64,000 nucleotides of DNA from Liolophura sinensis. Taxonomy: Eukaryota; Mollusca; Polyplacophora; Chitonida; Chitonidae. The position numbers were made by a program, and so were the translations under genes. The stretch spans positions 24,661,513 through 24,725,512 of the forward strand of contig NC_088304.1 of assembly GCF_032854445.1 (NCBI RefSeq), read 5' to 3'. Below, in pieces: positions 32,150 to 43,356 of this stretch. Position 1 is the stretch's first letter; each line of letters starts with the position of its first letter. The notes beneath the pieces are model-generated. The model was given only the letters and a program-made list of their open reading frames with translations, did no database searches and was not told the origin of the DNA.

Positions 32150-33725
32150 ATGGGTGGGGCCACTATTGTGTGTGGAGTTAAAGATGAGCTGCATGTAAAT
32201 GGGTGGGACCACAGGCTCAGAACTCATGAATTCTCACCAGTAAAGTGTACATCTGTTGTGGGGAGTAAGAGTTGAGCTAGATGGGTGGGACCACAGGCTC
32301 AGAACTCATGAATTCTCACCAGTAAAGTGTACATCTGTTGTGGGGAGTAAGAGTTGAGCTAGATGGGTGGGACCACAAACTCAGAACTCATGAATTCTCA
32401 CCAGTAAAGTGTACATCTGTTGTGAGGAGTAAGAGTTGAGCTAGATGGGTGGGACCACAAACTCAGAACTCATGAATTCTCACCAGTAAAGTGTACTTCT
32501 GTTGTGAGGAGTAAGAGTTGAGCTAGATGGGTGGGACCACAGGCTCAGAACTCATGAATTCTCACCAGTAAAGTGTACATCTGTTGTGGGGAGTAAGAGT
32601 TGAGCTAGATGGGCGGGACCACAGGCTCAGAACTCATGAATTGTCACCAGTAAAGTGTACATCTGTTGTGGGGAGTAAGAGTTGAGCTAGATGGGTGGGA
32701 CCACAGGCTCAGAACTCATGAATTGTCACCAGTAAAGTGTACATCTGTTGTGAGGAGTAAGAGTTGAGCTAGATGGGCGGGACCACAGGCTCAGAAGTCA
32801 TGAATTCTCACCAGTAAAGTGTACATCTGTTGTGAGGAGTAAGAGTTGAGCTAGACGGGTGGGACCACAGGCTCAGAACTCATGAATTCTCACCAGTAAA
32901 GTGTACATCTGTTGTGAGGAGTAAGAGTTGAGCTAGATGGGCGGGATCACAGGCTCAGAACTCATGAATTGTCACCAGTAAAGTGTACATCTGTTGTGAG
33001 GAGTAAGAGTTGAGCTAGACGGGTGGGACCACAGGCTCAGAACTCATGAATTCTCACCAGTAAAGTGTACATCTGTTGTGAGGAGTAAGAGTTGAGCTAG
33101 ATGGGCGGGACCACAGGCTCAGAACTCATGAATTCTCACCAGTAAGGTGTACATCTGTTGTGGGGAGTAAGAGTTGAGCTAGACGGGTGGGACCACAGGC
33201 TCAGAACTCATGAATTGTCACCAGTAAAGTGTACATCTGTTGTGAGGAGTAAGAGTTGAGCTAGATGGGCGGGACCACAGGCTCAGAAGTCATGAATTCT
33301 CACCAGTAAAGTGTACATCTGTTGTGAGGAGTAAGAGTTGAGCTAGATGGGTGGGACCACAGGCTCAGAACTCATGAATTGTCACCAGTAAGGTGTACAT
33401 CTGTTGTGAGGAGTAAGAGTTGACCTAGATGGGTGGGACCTCAGCCTGAGAGCTCCTGGATTCTCACTGGCATTGCGTACATGTGTTGTGAGGAGTAAGA
33501 GTTGAGCTAGATGGGTGGGACCACAGGCTCAGAACTCATGAATTGTCACCAGTAAAGTGTACATCTGTTGTGGGGAGTAAGAGTTGACCTAGATGGGCGG
33601 GACCTCAGCCTGAGAGCTCCTGGATTCTCACTAACATTGTGTACATCTGTTGTGGGGAGTAAGAGTTGAGCTAGATGGATGAGACAACATTCTGAGACCT
33701 CATGGATTCTCACCAATGTAGTGTA
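32150..33725. repeat. 82-bp tandem repeat, about 19 copies
   Basis: The unit includes GATGGGTGGGACCACAGGCT, CATGAATTCTCACCAG and GTGTACATCTGTTGTG; 82-bp spacing was verified at 32274/32356. Most units keep a GAATTC. Copies near 33430 and 33600 are more diverged (CTCAGCCTGAGAGCTCCTGG) and themselves repeated. No coding meaning is seen. Confidence 0.97.
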
Positions 33726-33849
33726 AATCACTTTAACAACTGAATGTAGTGATGTATTTATATTTATGTAGTAGGCGTTTTACCTACTGTGGTGACCATT
33801 TCTTAGGTTGTGACATTCTAAGAGAATGAATCTGATTATATTCACATAA

Positions 33850-34130
33850 CAGGTATTAGAATTAAACCTGGTCCGATGTCATTGGACTCTAATGTGGAAG
33901 TTGTTTTGAAGTCATGTTAAAAGTGTACACATGTGACCAGTTTACTTTGACTGTGATAAAGAAGAGCTCGGGAGTAGATCTGCCAATCTACTACACGTGT
34001 AATTTTAGTAATTTATGGGTAGAAACTGCATTCCCAGTTAGAAAATATGTAATTTTATTGGCATAGGCTAATGATAACACCGAAATGAAATGTTGCAAGT
34101 TGAAATATGTTTTGAAAATTCTGTGGAACT
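33850..34130 (+). repeat. Third copy of the 30.65-31.09 kb diverged repeat
   Basis: AGAATTAAACCTGGTC, AGTCATGTTAAAAGTGTACA, TAATTTATGGGTAGAAACTG and ATAACACCGAAATG match 30780-31090 in order. It lies on the far side of the 82-bp array, so the array expanded between two old duplicate segments. Confidence 0.85.
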
Positions 34131-34149
34131 AAGATTGGAGCCAAATTGT

Positions 34150-34350
34150 TCTTTTGAGCAGAAATGCTCGTTTTGACCAGATATTATTTTTTTGTGAGCC
34201 GAGATGCTCGTTTTGACCAGACATTGTTTTTTTTTGTGAGCCAAGATACTCGTTTTGACCAGACATTGTTTTTTTTTTTGTGAGCTGAGATACTCGTTTT
34301 GATCAGACATTGTTTTTTTTTGTGGGCCGAGATACTTGTTTTGACCAGGA
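34150..34350. repeat. 40-44 bp tandem repeat, about 4.5 copies
   Basis: The unit contains GAGATACTCGTTTTGACCAG and ACATTG, then T8-T11. Length varies with the T run (spacings 40, 42, 44, 42). Confidence 0.93.
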
Positions 34351-34596
34351 ATTTTGGTCAGTTCCACATACTTACAAATAGATAACCACTGGTCCAACTG
34401 GCCTGGGATTTATCGTCATATAATCCATTTGCTAGTGACTGTACTTTTGTGTACTTCATAGCAATAGATTTACTGTTTTTATTTAACTGAGGGCCAAGCT
34501 ACATGTAATAGCGAGGAAGATCAGTAAATGTGTCTACACATTTTGTAGTTAATTCCAACCCATGATATATGGAAAATATATCCAGGTGGAAATCAA

Positions 34597-34702
34597 AGGC
34601 TGTTCTGGCTGTTCCATTGGATGTTCTGGGTGTTCCATTGGATGTTCTGGCTGTTCCATTGGCTGTTCTGGCTGTTCCATTGGCTATTCTGGCTGTTCCA
34701 CA
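34597..34702. repeat. 21-bp tandem repeat, 5 copies
   Basis: Unit GGCTGTTCCATTGGATGTTC + T. Because 21 is divisible by 3, one frame reads a VPLDVLA heptad repeat, but there is no surrounding gene. Confidence 0.93.
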
Positions 34703-34973
34703 ACCTCGTACAGCAGAGTGTAGTTTCCTGTACCCATTAGTAAGTGTTAGGGGCCAAGTGTTTAGTACGGAACAAAACTGCTGTGTAAATAAGATTTTTA
34801 ATAATGTCTGAAGCTGGAAAATTGACCAGTTGTGCCATGCAGCATTTTAAAAATTATTTCTAGGCTTGTGAAAGAATGACATCAAACATGCAGTTTTCTG
34901 GCCTGTGACTCATTGTCATGAACATGCATTGGCGTAGGTTACTTAAAATTTGGTCAGATTAGTAGTTTTATAG

Positions 34974-35224
34974 TGTGAATTGTATGGTGTGTGTGAATTG
35001 TGGAGTGTGTGTGAATTATGGAATGTGTGTGAATTGTGGAGTGTGCGTGAATTATGGAATGTGTGTGAATTGTGGAGTGTGTGTGAATTGTATGGTGTGT
35101 GTGAATTGTGGAGTGTGTGTGAATTATGGAGTGTGTGTGAATTGTGGAATGTGTGTGAATTGTGGAGTGTGTGTGAATTGTGGAATGTGTGTGAATTGTG
35201 GAGTGTGTGTGAATTGTGGAGTGT
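34974..35224. repeat. 18-bp tandem repeat, about 14 copies
   Basis: Unit GTGTGTGAATTGTGGAGT with AATTATGGAATG variants. Confidence 0.95.
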
Positions 35225-35229
35225 AGGAA

Positions 35230-36080
35230 GTATGAAAAGGGGATAATGCGGAGAATTCATGTTCACCTTCATACAAAAATTATTTGTTTGCAAATTTTCA
35301 TTTTAATTTAACTTGACTATTCTATGTGCAGAAATGCTGAGAAAATAATTGAATTATTAATTACAATTTTTAATTGTACACAAAAAGCAAATAGATGTCT
35401 GCTGTGCTTGACATTTTAGAAAAGTAATATGAATGATCGTAAATTATCATGACTCAACACTAGAAAAATAGAAGGTTTATTTGTAAACTTGGAGATACAA
35501 AGTAAAGCTAAGCATTATGATGATTTGGGGAATTGTCGGTGCCTGGTTTATAATACTTGCATGCATTGCTAAGCCTTCTCACTTATTGTTTGGGGGAACC
35601 AGTAATGCAGAAATAGTTCATTGAAAGCTTTTGTGAATTCTGATCACATTATTTATTTATACATGTATGTAGTCCTCTATAATTTGAGATCAGTGGACTT
35701 ATATAAAATACTGTTTTTCATCCCAAAAATTGGGCCGAAAAATTGCACTTTCAAAAGTACCAAAAGGCCTTCAAATGATACTTTTGTCATCAGTATGAAG
35801 TGATCCTATAAGGTGGGAGAAGCAGTCAGAATCAATCATTATATGTTATTTATATATGTTATGTTATATACAAAAAGGCTTGTATTGGTACATGTAAAAT
35901 ATAGTTACAATGATAAACTTTCTGATGTGACAATTGAACCACATGTAGTGGCGTATAAAGATGACTTAAGGTAGAGATTATTAGAAGCCTGCATCAATCC
36001 TTATACAGTCATTTTATCATTGCGTCAGTCAAACAATGCATATGTGGCAGACCTGGTATTAAGGTTCAAGTTTTCCGCAA
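35230..36080. other. Unique AT-rich DNA between two minisatellites
   Basis: No gene, RNA or known repeat is recognised. Confidence 0.5.
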
Positions 36081-36084
36081 GCGG

Positions 36085-38022
36085 TTCAGTGTATCAGGGT
36101 ATGGGAATAGAATTCAGTGTATCAAGGTATGGGAACAGAATTCAGTGTATCAAGGTATGGGAACAGAATTCAGTGTGTCAAGGTATGGAAATAGAATTCA
36201 GTGTGTCAAGGTATGGGAATAGAATTCAGTGTATCAAGGTATGGGGACAGAATTCAGTGTATCAAGGTATGGAAATAGAATTCAGTGTGTCAAGGTATGG
36301 GAATAGAATTCAGTGTATCAAGGTATGGGGACAGAATTCAGTGTATCAGGGTATGGAAATAGAATTCAGTGTATCAAGGTATGGGGACAGAATTCAGTGT
36401 ATCAAGGTATGGAAATAGAATTCAGTGTGTCAAGGTATGGGAATAGAATTCAGTGTATCAAGGTATGGAAATAGAATTCAGTGTGTCAAGGTATGGGAAT
36501 AGAATTCAGTGTATCAAGGTATGGGGACAGAATTCAGTGTATCAAGGTATGGGAATAGAATTCAGTGTATCAAGGTATGGGGACAGAATTCAGTGTATCA
36601 AGGTATGGGACAGAATTCAGTGTGTCATGGTATGGAAATAGAATTCAGTGTGTCAAGGTATGGGAACAGAATTCAGTGTATCAAGGTATGGGAACAGAAT
36701 TCTTTGTATTAAGGTATGGAAATAGAATTCATTGTGTCAAGGTATGGGGACAGAATTCAGTGTATCAGGGTATGGAAATAGAATTCAGTGTATCAAGGTA
36801 TGGGAACAGAATTCAGTGTGTCAAGGTATGGGAACAGAATTCATTGTATTAAGGTATGGAAATAGAATTCAGTGTGTCAAGGTATGGGAACAGAATTCAG
36901 TGTATCAGGGTATGGAAATAGAATTCAGTGTATCAAGGTATGGGAATAGAATTCAGTGTGTCAAGGTATGGGAACAGAATTCATTGTGTCAAGGTATGGG
37001 AACAGAATTCAGTGTATCAAGGTATGGGAATAGAATTCAGTGTGTCAAGGTATGGGAATAGAATTCAGTGTGTCAAGGTATGGGAATAGAATTCAGTGTG
37101 TCAAGGTATGGGGACAGAATTCAGTGTATCAAGGTATGGAAATAGAATTCAGTGTATCAAGGTATGGGAATAGAATTCAGTGTGTCAAGGTATGGGAATA
37201 GAATTCAGTGTGTCAAGGTATGGGAATAGAATTCAGTGTATCAAGGTATGGGAACAGAATTCAGTGTGTCAAGGTATGGGAACAGAATTCAGTGTATCAG
37301 GGTATGGGAATAGAATTCAGTGTATCAAGGTATGGGAATAGAATTCATTGTGTCAAGGTATGGGAACAGAATTCAGTGTGTCAAGGTATGGGAACAGAAT
37401 TCAGTGTATCAAGGTATGGGAATAGAATTCAGTGTGTCAAGGTATGGGAACAGAATTCATTGTATTAAGGTATGGAAATAGAATTCAGTGTGTCAAGGTA
37501 TGGGAACAGAATTCTTTGTATTAAGGTATGGAAATAGAATTCAGTGTATCAAGGTATGGGAACAGAATTCTTTGTATTAAGGTATGGAAATAGAATTCAG
37601 TGTGTCAAGGTATGGGAAAAGAATTCAGTGTTTCAAGGTATGGGAATAGAATTCAGTGTGTCAAGGTATGGGGACAGAATTCATTGTATCAAGGTATGGG
37701 AATAGAATTCAGTGTGTCAAGGTATGGGAACAGAATTCATTGTATTAAGGTATGGAAATAGAATTCAGTGTGTCAAGGTATGGGAACAGAATTCTTTGTA
37801 TTAAGGTATGGAAATAGAATTCAGTGTATCAAGGTATGGGAACAGAATTCTTTGTATTAAGGTATGGAAATAGAATTCAGTGTGTCAAGGTATGGGAATA
37901 GAATTCAGTGTTTCAAGGTATGGGAATAGAATTCAGTGTGTCAAGGTATGGGAATAGAATTCAGTGTGTCAAGGTATGGGGACAGAATTCATTGTATCAA
38001 GGTATGGAATTAGAATTCAGCA
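36085..38022. repeat. 28-bp minisatellite, about 69 copies
   Basis: Unit AGAATTCAGTGTATCAAGG + TATGGGAAT (28 bp). Variants alternate GTATC/GTGTC and GGGAAT/GGAAAT/GGGGAC. Almost every unit has a GAATTC. Apparent + strand frames of 60-132 codons arise only because the unit lacks stops. Confidence 0.98.
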
Positions 38023-39150
38023 GTATTCATGGTATGGAAATAGCATTAGCTGGCAGCCAATCAAAAATAATCCCATCATCTTTAAGTCATGTTGTAGCCT
38101 TTTCTTCAAATGTGCATTGCATTTTTTGCTGCAACTAAATTTTTATAAATAAAATACATGTATGGTATTTAAAATATTGTCTTTAGTTTGGCAGTTGATT
38201 GTTGACCTTGTGGACAGTACTAACCTATTCATACCATAAAATCGAATATCTTGCAAAACAAAAAAACTCAGTAGAAAGATGTTGATGAAAAACTTAATGC
38301 ATCACTGGAGTTGTTTTGCAGTAACATTTGGGTAGTTATACACAATACAATGTGCCGTTAGGTTTCACCAGGTTTTAACACTTTTGTTGGCTGCAAATAT
38401 CACATTTATGATTTATGTTTAACTTTGATAATTACAAGGTGAGCTTTGATTCAGGTATAAATTCAATCACCCCTCCCCCACCCCTACCACAAACACAAAT
38501 ATTGTTCTATTTCATTTTTTTTTTTTTTCACTTTTAACAAGAAAAAAAATTAAATGAATATCTTAAGTGATTTTGAGGTAGACAGCATGATGATTTTGTA
38601 AGTAATCTCCATTTTATTGAAATTATTGTATTAACTGCTTAGAAATGTTTCAAATATCTACTGCAAGTGACCTAAAACATGGTCCATTACTAAGATGCCC
38701 ATTCTTTCCCAAATTTTTATTGATCTCGGAAAGGTGTTTTAAGAATTATTTCGAAGCTAGGATGATATCCAACTGGAAAATGTAATTTTCATATTTACCA
38801 GAATTCATATTGTATCTGACTATTAAAAATGTGCTTTTTTGTACGAACATTTAGGCTTAAAACAGTGTATATTTTGGGTGATACTAATCTATTTGTGATA
38901 CAACTTACTGCAGCACTTTGTGATATTCTTGTTAAAATTATTAGTAGCATGCTGCTATAAAGTGTTAGACAAAGAGATATATAGGTAGAAATCTTCAAAT
39001 CAGTGCAGTCACTTCTATCCCATTTGCAAAATTCTTAAATCACATCAGAGCTTTATTTTTCAATTTTTCAGTTTTTTTATTTTAAAGTGGAGAAATATAA
39101 TGTTACCACAGAAAACACTTCAGAAATGATTGTTTGCGGAACCGTTTTTA
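38023..39150. other. AT-rich DNA without recognised features
   Basis: Contains an AATAAA near 38146 that could serve as a distal GDPD1 poly(A) signal. Nothing else is seen. Confidence 0.45.
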
Positions 39151-39194
39151 GCATAGCCAAACAATATGATGGACAGGTCAGCAGCTGGTGTTGT

Positions 39195-39705
39195 TTTTAC
39201 CAGTTGTATCATCCCAGTAATGGTGTTACCAAAAACAGCATAGGTGACAGTACAACAACTGGTGCTGTTTTTACTTCGAAATATCCAGTTGTATCATCCC
39301 AGTAATGGTGTTACCAAAAACAGCATAGGTGACAGTACAGCAACTGGTGCTGTTTTTACTTAGAAATATCCAGTTGTATCATCCCAGTAATGGTGTTACC
39401 AAAAACAGCATAGGTGACAGTACAGCAACTGGTGTTGTTTTTACTTAGAAATATCCAGTTGTATCATCCCAGTAATGGTGTTACCAAAAACAGCATAGGC
39501 GACAGTACAGCAACTGGTGCTGTTTTTACTTAGAAATATCCACTTGTATCATCCCAGTAATGGTGTTACCAAAAACAGCATAGGCGACAGTACAGCAACT
39601 GGTGCTGTTTTTACTTAGAAATATCCAGTTGTATCATCCAAGTAATGGTGTTACCAAAAACAGCATAGGCGACAGTACAGCAACTGGTGCTGTTTTCTTG
39701 CAGAA
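39195..39705. repeat. 85-bp tandem repeat, about 6 copies
   Basis: The unit contains CAGTTGTATCATCCCAGTAA, GGTGTTACCAAAAACAGCAT and ACTGGTGCTGTTTTTACTT; 85-bp spacing was verified at 39286/39371. Copies are almost identical, so the expansion is recent. Confidence 0.96.
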
Positions 39706-40287
39706 ATATACCCTACTTAGCCTGATGGTGCTTTTAAACACAACATAATCTTTGTGATATAATGTCGTAAATGGTTCCTTTTAAATTGGCCTAATGGTGT
39801 ACATGAAAACAGCATAGTGAACTGTACAGCAACTATTTTTCGCAATTTTCATGAAGAAATATCAAGGTAATTTTACAACTATTTAGCTTAAAAAATCTTA
39901 ATGAAGAAATTGTAAGACTTTGGCATCTGTGAGGTACATACACTTTGACATTGGTGTTCTGGTTTTTATACTTACTATGCTGAAGCCTTCTATATTCATT
40001 GTTTTGGGCATCATTAAAACCACCCATTCAAAAGTGAAAAAACAGGAATGAAAATTGGTAAAGTCCTCAGTATGGTATATAGCTGGGGTTTAAGTATCCA
40101 GAGGGAAACCGGAGAGCTTTCCATTAATTCCTCTCAAGATATTTGTTCCCGAGCCCAGCAGTTAATGGTTTGGGTGAGATTCAGTTTTGCAGATTTTATT
40201 TGAAACTTAAGAAACCGTGTTTGGCAGAGTGTTAGTGTTTTGTGAAGTACTTCACACGTACATTGTAGGCTTATTTCCCTTAGAGGG

Positions 40288-40510
40288 GATGCTTCCGTGG
40301 GAATGCAGCAAAATGACCCAGGAGCCTCTCACCGATGAGAGTTCAAGTCCAGCTCATGCTGGCTTCATCACCCGCCGTATATGGGAAGGTTGTATGGTTG
40401 TGTGCTCCCACGGGCCATGCTCAGTTTCCTCTCACCATCATGCTGGCCGCTGTCGTATAAGTCATTTATTCTTGAGTACAGCTTACAACACCTGTCATAT
40501 AAATAAATAA
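40288..40510 (+). mobile_element. SINE family A, degenerate
   Basis: Keeps AAATGACCCAGGAGCCTCTC, AGTTCAAGTCCAGCTCATGC and ATGCTGGCCGCTGTCGTATA but has internal deletions in the head. An older copy. Confidence 0.85.
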
Positions 40511-41396
40511 GTATTTCTTTGAGGTATGTACAGGAAAGCCGAGGCCTCATCACACTGTGCAGATTGTTTTGATAGCAGTTTTATACCCTTACACTAATTA
40601 TACATTTATGGCCCTTTTGACAGCATTGTTTATATGTATAAACATGGATGGTGGACACGTGCTTGTTCACACCCTTAAGAGCATACTGTACTTTGTACCT
40701 TATTTGTTTACTGGACATATTTTGGCATACTTTGACAGGGTTTTTTTTTTTTTGTGCAAAGATTTAAAAAGCCCCCGACATGCATGTCTATTCCCCTGTA
40801 GTTTTGGATCTGGCCCACTATGAGCCAACAACGATGTTACACTGAAAATACCTGGCATACACAATGTAGCAGGTTTAAAGCCACCGAGATGTCACTTAGA
40901 CTGTTAGCTGATTGTGATGACTTTGTAATAAAATGTTTTCAAATATGTCTGCTTTTACCGATTAGAATAGTGTTTTAATTAATTTTTCCAGACCATACGT
41001 TTTTAAATTTCATGTTCTTTGTTGTATTAATAAAATGACACATCCATAACTTAACTTACCTTAATTCCTGAATTATTACTTATTAAAAGTTATTCATTTG
41101 CCCTCTTAATTTGATTTGGGAGACAATATTACATTGGCTGGGGTAGCCAGTATAAGGGCTTAATTAAGAAAATGTATGAATGTCTACACAGAATAATACC
41201 CCCAAAATATACATCTTGCAAACATTGGAAAAGGTGAAAGAATTACAGTACTGAGTTTGCCTGAATTTACTAATACTGGGTAAATTATAGGGGAACTGTA
41301 GTATTTTCATAGAAAAGTGGATTATATCTATGTTTTTGAATGGTATGAAACTTTTAAATGATATGCAGTTTACAGTTTAGTAGTGTGAACTCATAG

Positions 41397-41398
<2 letters not shown>
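40511..41398. other. AT-rich DNA without recognised features
   Basis: AATAAA motifs at 40927 and near 41028 are possible poly(A) signals on the + strand. No gene is seen. Confidence 0.45.

Positions 41399-41463
<65 letters not shown>
41399..41463. repeat. (AT)n microsatellite
   Basis: About 32 AT dinucleotides. Confidence 0.99.
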
Positions 41464-41466
<3 letters not shown>

Positions 41467-42865
41467 TATTATTTAGACTTAAGACTTACTGTGCATGGAG
41501 ACATGGTGCATGTGGTAGTAATGTTGATATTGTTGACTATTGGAATGGTGCAGACACTGTTGATGGATTGTCAAGTTTGGAAGGTATATGTATATATTGC
41601 TCATTTTCTGTTGCTGTATTGATCACCCAAGACTCAGAAAATTTGTATTGGAAATCTGTAACAGTATAATCTATAACAGTTACATAGACTAACAACTGAA
41701 AATTTGGGTGTTGGGCATTTAAAAAATGGTAAGAATATATGCCAAGACTTTTTATTACTAAAATGTGATAGAGTGCAATTTTTTTAGCCTTTTCTTGTAT
41801 TTAGGCTTTGTACCTACATCATGTTTATTTTGAAATATTTGGCCAGAGTGTCTGAATTGTTATTATCATTTCATTTTCAGCATTTGAACTAGCCAGCATT
41901 TGGATAGCGGTGTAATTGTAAGCACACTAGCCATGCTCGCTGTCCATAAACAAGGGAGACAACTAGTGAGTGTGCAAATGCTGGCAGACTCCTTGTCCTT
42001 TATTCATTTTTGTTTAACTCTCAATCATGTATAAAGTTGCACAGCAGATTTTTAACCTTTTTAACACAAATCTAATCTGTAGAAGTATATTCTGCTTTCA
42101 TGCACGAACTGAAATGTCTAACTCTCATTGTGCATTTTAATGTCATTGTCAATGTGTCGAAGCATATAATATAATCATAATGACGTTGTCATTAACAACT
42201 TTATCTGAGTAGATCGTGTGACACTGCCCTTCACCGTCCACAAAACATTTTCCCCAGCATCGATGTGTAAAGAATAAAATGTACAGGATTACAGACATTA
42301 AATTTCAGTCGATTTTATAGAAGTAAATTTAAGAAATATACTGATGGAAAAACCTTGAGAATATATACTCAGTAGGCTTTGTCTTTCAACTCTTTAGCTT
42401 TTCTTTAGAATTATCATTCCATTTTGTAGATGTTAGTACATGTGATTATATAAGGTATTGGCATCTGGTTATGTGATACGCCTTGAACAAGGTGGTATTA
42501 AAATGGAGTGTTGAGATCTGCGATGGTTTGGTTTGAGATTTATTTTGTGGGATGTTGGCAACGAGGGAGTGATGTGGAAAGAAGAAGTGGGGGGTATTTG
42601 GGGGGGGGGGGGAATTTACGGGTCATGACAATCCTTGGTACAAGAACAGTGCTGTGGTGTGCATCTTGTAGTGCTCTAAGGATTACAGTCCTTTACTCGT
42701 TCCCCAGCACAATGTGGTATAATGGAGAAGAATGTAGCGAATATCCAAGCCGAAATCTCGCCATAGAGCCAGATTTGAAGGTTATCGCATAGACCCGTGT
42801 GTAAGTCCCATCATTTTGAATTGGACTGACGTTGAGAAGTGGGGATTTCCCATTTCCCATGAACT
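41464..42865. other. Unique DNA without recognised features
   Basis: Includes a run of 13 G at 42600-42612. A 94-codon + frame at 42508 spans this run and has no homology that I recognise. Confidence 0.45.
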
Positions 42866-43356
42866 ACAGTATTTCACTTAAAGCTAAGCATTTTTCAAGT
42901 GAAACATTTTGCTTTATTCAGAGACAGATTCATCCCCCCTTGTTGGGCCACTTAAGTTTTTTGTGTGAACTTTGATTAATTTCTAATCAGAGAAACTGTT
43001 GGCAATCAAGAGCATAATTTCATGCCTCCATGGCTCAGTTGGTTAGCGTGCCAGGGCAGCGAAATGACCCAGGAGCCTCTCACCAATGCAGTCACTGTGA
43101 GTTCAAGTCCAGCTCATGCTGGATTCCTCTCTGGCTATACGTGGGAAGGTCTGCCATTAACCTGCGAATGGTCAAGGGTTTCTCGGTTTCCTCCCACCAT
43201 AATGCTGACCGCCATCATATAAGTGAAATATTCTTGAGTACGGCGTAAAACACCAATCAAATAAATAAGTAAATAAACAAAAGCATAATTTGAAGGCCTT
43301 TATGTGTTTCTGAATGAGCATTTTTACCATCCAAATTTTAAGTGAAACACAGTGTA
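42866..43356. mobile_element. MITE-like element (family M) interrupted by a SINE
   Basis: The left end TACAGTATTTCACTTAAAGC and the right end AAGTGAAACACAGTGTA are inverted versions of one another. Internal AGCATTTTTCAAGTGAAACA and TTCTAATCAGAGAAACT match the copy at 31426. The SINE at 43021-43281 splits it. Without the SINE the element is about 220 bp. Confidence 0.75.
43021..43281 (+). mobile_element. Full-length SINE family A inserted in a MITE
   Basis: Complete head, body and AAATAAGTAAATAAA tail. Perfect 10-bp target-site duplication AGCATAATTT at 43011-43020 and 43282-43291. The nesting gives the relative age: the MITE came first. Confidence 0.95.

Noticed and set aside
34943-35293. 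Frames reading HNSHTLHNSHT and CVNCGVCVNYG repeats
   Set aside because: Translation of the 18-bp GTGTGTGAATTGTGGAGT array in different frames.
22440-38022. CRISPR-like arrays
   Set aside because: Repeats are directly adjacent without unique spacers, and the DNA is from an animal genome.
36020-38152. + strand frames with GNRIQCIKVWEQNS-type repeats
   Set aside because: Stop-free frames of the second 28-bp minisatellite. No start region, splice structure or non-repeat domain.
42508-42792. 94-codon + strand frame
   Set aside because: It spans a 13-G run, has no recognised domain or splice context and lies in repeat-rich intergenic DNA.
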